Assembly: GCA_009841615.1 (NCBI GenBank)
Contig: VXLL01000018.1
Coordinates: forward strand, 153,348-217,347
Direction of reading: 5' to 3'
Length of the DNA stretch: 64,000 bases
From: Gammaproteobacteria bacterium
GTDB taxonomy: Bacteria; Pseudomonadota; Gammaproteobacteria; Pseudomonadales; Azotimanducaceae
The notes below the pieces were generated by a model that saw only the letters and a program-made list of their open reading frames with translations, was not told the DNA's origin and ran no database searches. The position numbers were made by a program, and so were the translations under genes. Shown piece by piece: positions 18,854 to 27,439 of the stretch (position 1 is the stretch's first letter; each line of letters starts with the position of its first letter).

Positions 18854-19504
18854 CTAGGGGCTTTGTCCCTCTGCTGTTAATTCACGATATCGATTGTCTA
18901 GCTGGTTATACAAATCCGAAAGAAAATTCGATTGGTATGGATCTAGTGTCAGTACCAGTTCCGCAAGATGCACGTTGTCTTCTTTCCCGTCCCAAAATTT
19001 CTGATAGCTGCCCTCTTTATAACCATTCGCTTGTCGAAATCGATTCAATACATTTTTCCCTTTATAAATGCCATAGAGATCCTGCAAAGAAAATGGCAAC
19101 GCATTCATCATGTCCATGAAAGCTGTCGTGTCGAAACGACGTTTTAGTGCGTGTTGTGCTAGTGCTTCAACGGTGGCGACAAAGCTGGGACCAACCACGC
19201 TTCGATCTTGTTCTCGTGAAGTCATCTCTTCAGACAACTCAACGACGTTTTGCTCTGCAACGATCAACATAGAAAGACCAAAGTGCCAAATATCGACGAT
19301 TTCCAATTTGACTTGCACTAGATCTGGTTCTTGAAGTTTCCACCACTTCCAACCGTAATGATCAAGGAGTTCAGCGCATTCCGTCCAAATAGCACGGTGG
19401 AATGGATAATCCTGTTTGTGCCATTGGGGATGTACTTGTTGATTGTGCGTGTGCTGTAAATCCATCATTTCACGTAGGCACGAGACAAACGATGTTGCTG
19501 TCAC
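18854..19504 (-). CDS. Dimeric (all-alpha) dUTP diphosphatase
   Basis: 216 aa. The metal-binding motif of the MazG-like dUTPase superfamily is visible as E42CAE45 and E68IVD71, in the context AIWTECAELLDHYGWKWWK and VKLEIVDIWHFGLSML, which is characteristic of the dimeric dUTPases of phages, trypanosomatids and some bacteria. A later stretch (YGIYKGKNVLNRFRQANGYKEGSYQK) provides the substrate loop. It hydrolyses dUTP/dUDP to dUMP, preventing uracil misincorporation. It is unrelated in fold to trimeric Dut. Co-directional with and 2 bp from the Nudix gene. Confidence 0.88.
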   Translation of the reverse strand: MTATSFVSCLREMMDLQHTHNQQVHPQWHKQDYPFHRAIWTECAELLDHYGWKWWKLQEPDLVQVKLEIVDIWHFGLSMLIVAEQNVVELSEEMTSREQDRSVVGPSFVATVEALAQHALKRRFDTTAFMDMMNALPFSLQDLYGIYKGKNVLNRFRQANGYKEGSYQKFWDGKEDNVHLAELVLTLDPYQSNFLSDLYNQLDNRYRELTAEGQSP

Positions 19505-19958
19505 TTGTTTACCTTCCTGTTTTCGATAGACCTAACCTCGAGACACAACTGAAATACAGCTTTTAGTGCTTGCACTTCATCCTGTTCAAACAATCATCTA
19601 GAACAAAACTCAGACTTTGATTCTAATGTGAGATCAAGTCAGGTCGACAATATGTTAGCAAGCAAATCAACGAAAAACACGCTAATGCGAACAATGTTCC
19701 GAAGGAATGGCCAAACTGAGACACGTTGACGACAGATTCTAAGCTGTTTGACCTAGCGATCTATGATCGAATTTCTTCGACTCTCGCGAATCGTTTTTGG
19801 TCGATTTAGTTCCTAAGTATGTCTTCGTTCCGTACGGCAAAACGGTTCGAAGTCTAAGGAATCTCGACGTTACCAGAGAACCAAATACTCAGAAACGACG
19901 AATCTTCAGTAACGAAAAATATGAGAACTGAACCTACATTTAAAGGAGGAGACTCTTT
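19505..19958 (+). other. Intergenic region, no gene seen
   Basis: 454 bases between the divergent dUTPase gene and the small ORF at 19959. All frames are broken into short pieces. I see a short palindrome (CGATC-TAT-GATCG, around 19756-19770) and AT-rich stretches but no convincing sigma-70 pair, tRNA or known riboswitch. It should contain the promoters of both flanking units. Confidence 0.4.
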
Positions 19959-19961
19959 ATG
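19944..19961 (+). promoter_or_regulatory. Near-perfect Shine-Dalgarno, possibly within a small hairpin
   Basis: The sequence AAAGGAGGAGACTCTTT directly precedes ATG 19959. AAAGGAGGAG is a near-perfect anti-Shine-Dalgarno complement, the strongest in this window. AAAGGAG can also pair with the CTCTTT just before the ATG (one bulged G, loop GAGA), so the ribosome site could be partly self-masked. Seen directly in sequence; any regulatory effect is inference. Confidence 0.45.
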
Positions 19962-20048
19962 GAAAACTGGGTCTTGGTGAGCGGTGTTGAGTCATTGGGT
20001 ATGACCTCGACTTTCCGCTACTTCGTCTATAATCGTAAAGGATATTAG
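19959..20048 (+). CDS. Small ORF, 29 codons, unknown
   Basis: The ORF runs ATG 19959 to TAG 20048 and encodes MENWVLVSGVESLG followed by MTSTFRYFVYNRKGY. It is not a recognised family. Support for translation is the near-perfect Shine-Dalgarno 7 bases upstream of the ATG. It ends 48 bp before the start of the secreted-protein gene at 20097. It could be a small protein or a leader peptide controlling that gene. It has no membrane segment or signal peptide. A chance ORF with a chance Shine-Dalgarno cannot be ruled out. Confidence 0.45.
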   Translation: MENWVLVSGVESLGMTSTFRYFVYNRKGY

Positions 20049-20096
20049 TTGTGTGCAATCAGCACTTTACAAGTAATTCATTGGGGGAGGTTAGCA

Positions 20097-20897
20097 ATGA
20101 ATAAGAAGGTTAAATCGAAAATCTGGACATCTCTTATCTTGATGGTGATCTGCTTCGTCCCGTTCCCTACAACCTTTTCGGAGACTGTAGATCAAGAGAC
20201 CAAGCTGCCCGTCGAATTCTTCGCTGACTCTTCAATTCACGCAAATTCTCTTGCAATAATTGTCACCGACGACGAGGTAGACCTGCCAGTTCATTTATTA
20301 CCCGTTTATCCGAGCGACGAAACCAATCTTGAATTTCGTCTTGCCGAAGAGGAGACTTCTGCAGTCGTTCTGTTGTCTGAGTCAGAATCGCAGTCGAAAC
20401 TTCCCTGTAATTGGGAGTGGTGGATGTTCAACACACGGGATTGTGACTCCGCGCCTCCACAGACTGATGGAAACACATTTAGCGAAGACGGAAATGACAC
20501 CACCGGCGAGGAAGGCGAATCTAGCAATTACACAGTCGCACCAAACGATTCCGAGTGTTTAAAGAATTGCAGAAATAGAAAAATTCAATCATACCGAAAA
20601 GTATGCGTTAGCTACAGTCTCGATCAAGGAGATTCCGAGTCGCTCAAACCACACGTTTGGTTCAAACACGGCTGCACCAACTGCTCACCCCCAGCAAAGA
20701 AAAACGCTACTGGTTCTTTACACTTAGACGGATTACTTCTGCCAGCGGTTGGGACGATTACAAGTGCAAACTCACTAACCTGGCTAAATGGAAACGTGCG
20801 AACCTTCGGTTTTATCAAACACGAGTCCACTCATGTCGAACCTACTGCCAAAATTCGAGAAATATTCAACCCACAGCCCACCGGTATCGGGATGTAA
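20097..20897 (+). CDS. Secreted Cys-containing protein, unknown family
   Basis: 266 aa from ATG 20097, which has a GGGGGAGG Shine-Dalgarno about 6 bases upstream; the frame extends to TTG 20049 but the signal peptide (MNKKVKSKIWTSLILMVICF, cleavage near residue 28) fits the later start. The mature part begins acidic, then has CNWEWWMFNTRDC, an acidic Thr/Gly/Asp-rich linker (about 120-155), and a domain with ECLKNCRNRK, KVCVSYS and HGCTNCSP, whose paired cysteines suggest disulfides or a bound metal. I do not recognise the fold. It precedes the first helical-repeat gene by 31 bp and probably belongs to the same unit. Confidence 0.7.
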   Translation: MNKKVKSKIWTSLILMVICFVPFPTTFSETVDQETKLPVEFFADSSIHANSLAIIVTDDEVDLPVHLLPVYPSDETNLEFRLAEEETSAVVLLSESESQSKLPCNWEWWMFNTRDCDSAPPQTDGNTFSEDGNDTTGEEGESSNYTVAPNDSECLKNCRNRKIQSYRKVCVSYSLDQGDSESLKPHVWFKHGCTNCSPPAKKNATGSLHLDGLLLPAVGTITSANSLTWLNGNVRTFGFIKHESTHVEPTAKIREIFNPQPTGIGM

Positions 20898-20928
20898 AGA
20901 ACTCGAGTGTAAAACGAGGTAATAAATT

Positions 20929-22746
20929 TTGAGTCAATCTCCGCCCTCGAAGAATTTCTTGGTCGGGGTGGCGATAGGGGTGCTTTTGGTTTGTGCCTCA
21001 ACGATAGCCATCCTGTTCTTTCGCCATCAAGATGGTTCTCAATTGGACAGAACTGAATCGACTGTCTCACCATCTAACGCCATCGATAGTGGAGCTGGGA
21101 ATGCAATCGATTCCGATCTCGAGAGTTTGCTTGACTCTGGTGACAGTCTTGAACGTCGCTTCGAGTCGATGGCACCTCTCGAACGAAAATTAGCCATCGC
21201 CGACCTATTTGACAAATTTAATGAGAAAGGTCTTCAAAAAATCTTAGTTTTAACCGAGGAGTTTGACTCAAGCGTACTGAGAGACGAACTGCAAGATGCA
21301 GCCGTCAGAAAGCTGTCTAGTTTTCACGCCCGACGCGCATTGAAATACATTGCAGCACTACCTGATGAACGTCATTTCTCTCTGGTCAAGGCGCTGTTTC
21401 AGGAGTTGTCTTGGCTCGATTTAGATCGCGCGATTTCTGAAGCCGAACGACTGGGTGACAAACTAAAACGAGCCGCGGCTGAGGGTATTCTGACGGCAAG
21501 AGAGGATTTAACAGCCGAGAACCGATTGAATCTTGCAAAACAACTTGACAATGAACAATCGTTTCACGAATTAGCGGCACTGGAACTCATTGACAAGCAC
21601 GTAGACGATCCGGCTAGCACCTGGAGCCAATTTGTTCAGGATTACGGAAATGATCTCGAATCACTATCGGACTCAGAACGAACAGCCCTTCTACACATAG
21701 TACGGTCTTGGGTGATAAGAGATGGAATGCTTGCTGTTGAAGCGATCAATTCGTCCTTTCCGCTTCGCGAGAGTCGTGCTTGGCTAACTCAACAACTATT
21801 AAGTACTTTGATCGCGGAGGAACCAGTGCTTGCACGGGAAATCGTTGACGAGTTGCGCAATGAAGATCGCGCAGCGTTGTTGAGAGTCGTTCAACTTTGG
21901 GCGGACGACGACGGTTTGGGTGCCTTTAATGCCGCAATATGGATGGATGAGGGAGCTGATGATCCGATGCGTATGCAACTTGCCGCGATCGAAGGCTGGG
22001 CGAGTTCCAATCCCCATACCTTGATGGCCAACCTAGAGCAACTTCCTGAGCATCTTCAGGAATTTAGTCGAAACACGGCGTTGTTGGAGATGCGCTGGAC
22101 TTCACCAGAGTCCGTTCCCGCGTTTGTTGAACAGATTGGAGATCAAGAAACCCAGGATTGGTTGCTCAGCAACTTGATGAGTAGTTGGATTAATCACGAT
22201 CCAAGCGCTGCGTTTCGTTGGGCTTCGGAATATGAAGAAGCCTCTGGTTTACAGGGTAGGTATTCGAGGTCAGCGTTGGCTGCCATGGCCCGCAACAATA
22301 CTGCAGAGGCCTTGGCCCTTGCACTCACACTTCCGTTGAATGAAAGAGGAATCGGACCAGAAGCAATGGTGATAGGAGGTCAAGGTAAGGACGTCGCTCT
22401 TGAATTGATAGATCACGCGCGAAACCCCGAAACTCGATTGAGCGTGCTCATGGGTATCGGTTCTACATTGCTGTACTTTAACGATTATGATGAAATGTTT
22501 AATCTAGTCGAGGATGAACCGATTGAAGCACAATTCAAGTACTTCGAATATTTCGCGCGGCAGGTCGCAAGTAAGAGTCCCCAGTACTTAATTGACAAAT
22601 TTGATTCACTACCGAATGACGATTTCAAGCGACACTGCAGTGACGTGCTGTTGTTTTACAACTCCTTTAGTGACCCGCCTTTTTTGAGTGATGAACAGGT
22701 AAAAAAGTTTGAGAGTATGGTCAACGAGGATGAAGAAACGCAATGA
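20929..22746 (+). CDS. Membrane-anchored helical-repeat protein A (paralogue of next gene)
   Basis: 605 aa from TTG 20929 (CGAGG about 10 bases upstream). One N-terminal membrane helix (about 10-31) is followed by a periplasmic-type acidic linker and about 500 residues of alpha-helical hairpins resembling TPR/HEAT solenoids: repeated phrases such as DLDRAISEAERLGD, DPSAAFRWASEYEEASG and NTAEALALALTLPLNERGIGPE. No catalytic motif is visible. The next gene encodes a clear paralogue with the same order (W....DGL.AFNA, then NPHTLMANLEQLPE, then LALTLPL...GIGPE). Family function is unknown to me; a scaffold for envelope protein interactions is a reasonable inference. It is followed by two hairpins in the intergenic gap. 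Confidence 0.75.
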   Translation: MSQSPPSKNFLVGVAIGVLLVCASTIAILFFRHQDGSQLDRTESTVSPSNAIDSGAGNAIDSDLESLLDSGDSLERRFESMAPLERKLAIADLFDKFNEKGLQKILVLTEEFDSSVLRDELQDAAVRKLSSFHARRALKYIAALPDERHFSLVKALFQELSWLDLDRAISEAERLGDKLKRAAAEGILTAREDLTAENRLNLAKQLDNEQSFHELAALELIDKHVDDPASTWSQFVQDYGNDLESLSDSERTALLHIVRSWVIRDGMLAVEAINSSFPLRESRAWLTQQLLSTLIAEEPVLAREIVDELRNEDRAALLRVVQLWADDDGLGAFNAAIWMDEGADDPMRMQLAAIEGWASSNPHTLMANLEQLPEHLQEFSRNTALLEMRWTSPESVPAFVEQIGDQETQDWLLSNLMSSWINHDPSAAFRWASEYEEASGLQGRYSRSALAAMARNNTAEALALALTLPLNERGIGPEAMVIGGQGKDVALELIDHARNPETRLSVLMGIGSTLLYFNDYDEMFNLVEDEPIEAQFKYFEYFARQVASKSPQYLIDKFDSLPNDDFKRHCSDVLLFYNSFSDPPFLSDEQVKKFESMVNEDEETQ

Positions 22747-22749
22747 GAA

Positions 22750-22810
22750 GGCATACTGACCTATGCCGAAGTTTGTCAAGTTTTCTCATTGACAATTCGG
22801 ACATTTTTTT
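22750..22810 (+). terminator. Two consecutive stem-loops followed by a T-run
   Basis: Directly after the stop of the first solenoid gene, GGCATA-CTGACC-TATGCC forms a 6-bp stem (22750-22767). TTGTCAA-GTTTTCTCA-TTGACAA forms a 7-bp stem (22773-22795). A T-run follows at 22804-22810, eight bases after the second stem. This could attenuate transcription between the paralogues or stabilise the upstream mRNA. The stems are short and the T-run is not adjacent, so it is a weak call. Confidence 0.35.
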
Positions 22811-22834
22811 CCAGACAAGTACAGAAATCTAACA

Positions 22835-24679
22835 ATGGAAAAGGACAAAAACACCGTTCAAAGTATGAAACAGTTATTAATTGGACTGTTAGTTGGAGTG
22901 ATAACATTTGGACTGTTTGTTGGAGTCTACTTTGTCTTAGTAGAACCAGTCCTCTTTCGTGACGGTGCAGAACAATCGTTGTTGCTCTCAATGCAGGAAC
23001 GAGAGGAACGCAAGTTTCACGTAGATGTCGGAACCGCTGGTTCTGAGCTTTTATCTCCAACAGATCTCGAAAATTTGATCAGGGGCAAAAGTTCGTACAT
23101 ACGAACGACGACGATACATCGTGCTTTGGCTAACACTAACGTTGCACAACTCATTGAATTCTTCAATAAGAGCATCGAAGTCACTGATGCGTCGCTCCTT
23201 CATGAGCTTCAAGATGCCACAATTCAAAGACTTGCAGTTGTCGATCCTGAACAAACTATATCGCTCCTCGGGAAAGTGAGCCCGAAACGACGAAGAGTTC
23301 TTCTGACGATAGTATTTGAGGAATGGTCTGTTGCAGATCTAGACCAAGTAGTCAAGTACGGCTTGCAACTTGATGATATTGACCGGCTAGCGGTTCTCGA
23401 CGGTGTGTTTAATGCTCGCTTTGATTTATCTAAAACTGAACTACACGAAATCGCCTCGCAACTCGGACATAAACAGCGAATGCTCGAAAGATTAGCATCT
23501 AGACAACTGTACGAGCCTATTCAAAATGCTTCGGATGCATGGCACAAATTGCTCACGGACTATGGTGAAAACCCCGATGCATTGAGCGAGGTGCAAATCG
23601 AATTGCTAGTCCACATCGCGACAACTTGGCTTGATCGTTCTGGTGTTGACGCAGTACAAGCGATCAAAGACTCTCCCGATTACACGATCAAGACTCTCGT
23701 ACTTGAACGAATGCTCGATTCCATTGGCGACCAAGACCCTCAACAAGCCTTCGACCTTCTAAATGGGTTGCGTGAAATTGACCGAGGATTGATGACTCGA
23801 GTGATTAAGAAATGGGCTAGAATCGACGGTTTGGCGGCGTTTAACGCTGGAGCGGCCCTTGCTGATGTGTATATGCGTAAACCAGTTCAAAAAGATGCCA
23901 TCGAGATTTGGGGTGTCACAGATCCGCACTCCTTACTTGCAGCGCTTGAAAAATTTCCTGACGAATTTGACGAGGTTAAAAATACTGCGTTTGGTCATGC
24001 TATGCGCGGACTTGCCCGGACTGATCCTGAAGAAGCACTGAACCAGTTGCATGGTTTGAGCGACGAAGCTGACCGAGCTAGAATTACCGAAATTGTAGTT
24101 GAGGGTTGGTCTGAACAAGATCCAAAAGCCGCATTACAATGGGTGCAATACGAAGCTGTGACGGCAGAACAGGAATTCAAATCTAATCTCCAATCGATTG
24201 TCTTAAGTAAATTAACTCAATCCGATGCACGTTCGGCACTCGATTTAGCATTAAGTCTTCCTCTAGCCGACAATGGGATTGGTCCTGAAAATGTAGTTAT
24301 CAGTGAACTAGCTAAAGTCGATGTTGACGCTGCACTATCAATGTTGACAGAAGTACGAAACCAAGCCACGCGCGAGTCAACGTACGTATCTCTCGGGCAT
24401 GAACTTATCCGCGCGGGTAGATCCAGCCAAGCGATCGAACTCGCCAAGAAATCAAGCGAAGAAGTTCAATATGGATATCTCATGTCATTGACTGGACATT
24501 GGTCTTGGCGTGAACCTCGTGATTTGCTAAATCACTTAGAAGAAATACCTTTAGCTTCAGTAAAACGCGAAGCCGCTGTAGGCATTGCGATGAGCCACAA
24601 ATTGCATGTTGCACTGACCAAAGAGCAACGAGAATCCCTGAAAAAATACATTCCCGAGTTCTATTGGAACAAATTGTAG
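22835..24679 (+). CDS. Membrane-anchored helical-repeat protein B (paralogue of previous gene)
   Basis: 614 aa. The topology is the same as its neighbour: a short cytosolic tail (MEKDKNTVQSMK), one membrane helix (about 13-35), then a long alpha-helical solenoid. Shared landmarks with the neighbour include HELQDATIQRLAVVDPEQTISLL, WARIDGLAAFNAGAALAD (WADDDGLGAFNAAIWMD in A), DPHSLLAALEKFPDEF (NPHTLMANLEQLPEHL in A), and LALSLPLADNGIGPENVVI. Divergence is high outside these, so the duplication is old. No enzymatic motif is seen. The ATG start lies 88 bp after gene A. Confidence 0.75.
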   Translation: MEKDKNTVQSMKQLLIGLLVGVITFGLFVGVYFVLVEPVLFRDGAEQSLLLSMQEREERKFHVDVGTAGSELLSPTDLENLIRGKSSYIRTTTIHRALANTNVAQLIEFFNKSIEVTDASLLHELQDATIQRLAVVDPEQTISLLGKVSPKRRRVLLTIVFEEWSVADLDQVVKYGLQLDDIDRLAVLDGVFNARFDLSKTELHEIASQLGHKQRMLERLASRQLYEPIQNASDAWHKLLTDYGENPDALSEVQIELLVHIATTWLDRSGVDAVQAIKDSPDYTIKTLVLERMLDSIGDQDPQQAFDLLNGLREIDRGLMTRVIKKWARIDGLAAFNAGAALADVYMRKPVQKDAIEIWGVTDPHSLLAALEKFPDEFDEVKNTAFGHAMRGLARTDPEEALNQLHGLSDEADRARITEIVVEGWSEQDPKAALQWVQYEAVTAEQEFKSNLQSIVLSKLTQSDARSALDLALSLPLADNGIGPENVVISELAKVDVDAALSMLTEVRNQATRESTYVSLGHELIRAGRSSQAIELAKKSSEEVQYGYLMSLTGHWSWREPRDLLNHLEEIPLASVKREAAVGIAMSHKLHVALTKEQRESLKKYIPEFYWNKL

Positions 24680-25084
24680 AGTAGCGACTTTGATGTTGTG
24701 GGTCTTGAGTTCGAGTCTAGAACGGAACCCGTTGAACCAATTAAATTGTTAGTTCGAAATTAGCGTTTCAATTCTAACCCTAACAGCAGTTCGCAATTTC
24801 GAAAGTACCGACGACAATTCGAATGCATTGTTCTTCGTAATCTAGCACAATGAGTCCCTACTTGCGAACGCAATACACAAAAATCCTACGTAGTCGATAC
24901 AACAAAAATTTGACGATATATTCCCAAATATTCCTTTAAAATCATCTATAGATGTCTAGGTTTGGTTTGAACCTACCGTTTTCTGACTTCAATATCCAAA
25001 AGAGCCAGCAAGCCATAGGTTGAATTTACCTCGATTGACCTTATTTACTAGACTATGAAAAGACACGAAGAAAACATACGATAG
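24680..25084 (+). other. Intergenic region upstream of lon, no gene seen
   Basis: 405 bases. All frames are closed within short distances. It contains a tiny stem AACGG-AAC-CCGTT near 24721 and an AT-rich stretch (24900-24950) with TTGACG at about 24910 that could be a -35 box but lacks a well-spaced -10. A second TTGACC lies near 25035. The lon promoter should be here, but I cannot assign it; no clear heat-shock (CTTGAA...CCCCAT) pair is visible. Confidence 0.35.
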
Positions 25085-27403
25085 ATGGCTGTTGCACCTG
25101 TTTTACCATTAAAAAATCTAGTGATTTATCCCGGGCAAATTGCGCCGATTGCCGTGGGTCGAGAAAAGTCACTCCGTGCAGTAACGAAGGCTATGGAATC
25201 AAATAACTTGATTCTGACCGTATTACAACGCGACTCCGAAATGGAAGATCCCGTAAAACAGGATTTGTACACCATCGGATCACTTTGCATCATAAAACGA
25301 GTCGATAAACGCAGTTCCGGCGCACAGGTCATCGCAGAAGCTCAGCAACGAGTGCAATTACATCGGGTGTACAACAACAAAGAGTACATGTCAGCGCAGT
25401 ATGCGGAACTCACAAATCTGGCAGACAGTTTTCCAAAAGTTAGTGCAAGTGCCCTCGCGACCCATGCCACCGCTTTGGAATACGCTCAGAAAATCGCGAG
25501 CGTACTTAATCCCGACAAGAGCGAACAAGTCTACCAACAATTTGTAGGACAATACAAAAATCCCATTACGCAAATGTATCGAATCGCGTCCTACTCAAAA
25601 CATGTTCACGAAGAACAAGCCCAAGAAATTCTTGAAATAGACGACGTCGACAAGCTTATGGATTACGTTCTTCAAGTTCTCAAGAATGAATTGTCAATTG
25701 CTGAGATTCAACTCGAAATTCAAAGTTCAGCTCACGAAGGCATGGAGCAACAACAACGAGAACATTTACTCCGTCAGCAGAAGCGCGCGATTGAACAAGC
25801 ATTGGGTGAGGGTGAAAACGATGACGAAATAGCAGAGCTCAAGGAACAGCTCCGGCAGGCAAACATTCCAGAGAACGCCAAGAAAGAAGTCGACAGGGAG
25901 CTACGGCGACTCGCTAGGATGTCTCCGCATGCATCCGATTTTCAAGTTGCTAGAAGCTATTTAGAACTAGTAGCTGAACTACCATGGAATGTGGTTACCG
26001 AAGACAATCTTGAACTAGGCCATGCCAAAGAAATCTTAGAAGAGGATCACTTTGGTTTAGAGGACGTAAAGGACCGCATACTCGAATCACTAGCTGTACT
26101 AAAACTTAACCCTGAAGCTAAAGCATCAATTCTGTGTTTCGTTGGGCCACCCGGTGTTGGAAAGACCTCTCTCGGACAATCAATCGCCCGTGCGATGGGG
26201 CGTAAATTTGAAAGAATGAGCCTCGGAGGCTTGCACGACGAAGCCGAACTACGAGGACATCGTCGGACATATATCGGTTCAATGCCAGGTCGTATTCTCC
26301 AAGCGATTCGTCGGTGCGGCGTTCGAAATCCAGTTCTGATGTTGGATGAACTTGACAAATTGGGAAGAGACTTTCGCGGTGACCCTTCAGCCGCTTTGAT
26401 GGAAATTCTCGACCCTGCTCAGAACATCGAATTCCGAGATAACTATCTCAATTTACCATTTGATCTTTCAAAAGTGTTCTTTATCACGACGGCAAACACA
26501 CTGGAAGGAATACTGCGCCCACTTCTGGATCGATTGGAAGTTATCGAATTAACCGGTTACAGTGAACTTGAAAAACTAGAAATAGCTCGGCGATTCTTAA
26601 TTCCGCGTCAAACATTGAACGCTGGGTTACAAGAACCTCAGATGCAGTTCACTGACGGAGGCCTAAAACACGTTGTCCGACGCTATACACGGGAAGCCGG
26701 CGTTCGCAACTTAGAAAGAACGATCGAGAGCATTGCTCGAAAACGAGCGAAGAATAGCCTCCTAGAGAACCCCATTCGCGGTAAGTTGAGTGTCGAAAAG
26801 GTTGTGGGTTTACTAGGTCCAGAAAAGTTTCGCGAAGATCGTAACCGACGAACTCTTACAAATGGTGTTGCAACAGGCTTAGCTTGGACCGAAGCTGGAG
26901 GGGACGTGCTTTATGTAGAGGCTTCCTTGACGTCGAAAGATGACAAAGTTACTATCACCGGCCATGTCGGCCAAGTCATGCAAGAGTCGGCGAAAGCTGC
27001 GCGAAGTTACATATGGTCGGTAGCCGATGAGCTACATATTGATCGTGAAGCAATAGAACAATCGGGAGTCCACATCCACATTCCAGCTGGGGCAGTACCG
27101 AAGGATGGACCATCTGCGGGAATAACCATGGCTACAGCACTTGCTAGTGCTTATAGTTCAAAGATCGTCAGAGATGACATCGCGATGACCGGAGAACTCA
27201 CACTATCAGGATTGGTATTACCGGTGGGTGGCGTTCGCGAGAAGATTCTTGCGGCACATCGGTCTGGAATTAAACACGTGATTCTTCCCAAAGACAATGC
27301 GTCAGAATTAGAGAAGCTACCTACTTCCGTGCGCGATGACATGGAAATTAGTTTGGTCGAGACGCTTACTGACGTCGTCAAGATCGCGATCCCAAATCTC
27401 TAG
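25085..27403 (+). CDS. lon: ATP-dependent protease Lon
   Basis: 772 aa. It degrades misfolded and regulatory proteins in the cytosol as a hexamer. The N-terminal substrate-binding domain starts at [12 protein letters not shown]; a coiled linker follows (about 200-290); the AAA+ module has Walker A GPPGVGKT from residue 354 and Walker [11 protein letters not shown]. The protease domain has Ser677 in KDGPSAG and Lys720 in [12 protein letters not shown], 43 residues apart as in E. coli (S679/K722). No clpX precedes it, unlike the usual clpP-clpX-lon order, so lon stands alone here. Confidence 0.97.
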   Translation: MAVAPVLPLKNLVIYPGQIAPIAVGREKSLRAVTKAMESNNLILTVLQRDSEMEDPVKQDLYTIGSLCIIKRVDKRSSGAQVIAEAQQRVQLHRVYNNKEYMSAQYAELTNLADSFPKVSASALATHATALEYAQKIASVLNPDKSEQVYQQFVGQYKNPITQMYRIASYSKHVHEEQAQEILEIDDVDKLMDYVLQVLKNELSIAEIQLEIQSSAHEGMEQQQREHLLRQQKRAIEQALGEGENDDEIAELKEQLRQANIPENAKKEVDRELRRLARMSPHASDFQVARSYLELVAELPWNVVTEDNLELGHAKEILEEDHFGLEDVKDRILESLAVLKLNPEAKASILCFVGPPGVGKTSLGQSIARAMGRKFERMSLGGLHDEAELRGHRRTYIGSMPGRILQAIRRCGVRNPVLMLDELDKLGRDFRGDPSAALMEILDPAQNIEFRDNYLNLPFDLSKVFFITTANTLEGILRPLLDRLEVIELTGYSELEKLEIARRFLIPRQTLNAGLQEPQMQFTDGGLKHVVRRYTREAGVRNLERTIESIARKRAKNSLLENPIRGKLSVEKVVGLLGPEKFREDRNRRTLTNGVATGLAWTEAGGDVLYVEASLTSKDDKVTITGHVGQVMQESAKAARSYIWSVADELHIDREAIEQSGVHIHIPAGAVPKDGPSAGITMATALASAYSSKIVRDDIAMTGELTLSGLVLPVGGVREKILAAHRSGIKHVILPKDNASELEKLPTSVRDDMEISLVETLTDVVKIAIPNL

Positions 27404-27439
27404 AAAATAGCTCGCTCAGTTAAGAGCAGCTACAGCACA

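Noticed and set aside
24695..24730. T-loop-like GAGTTCGAGTC suggesting a tRNA
   Set aside because: No acceptor, D or anticodon stem can be built around it.
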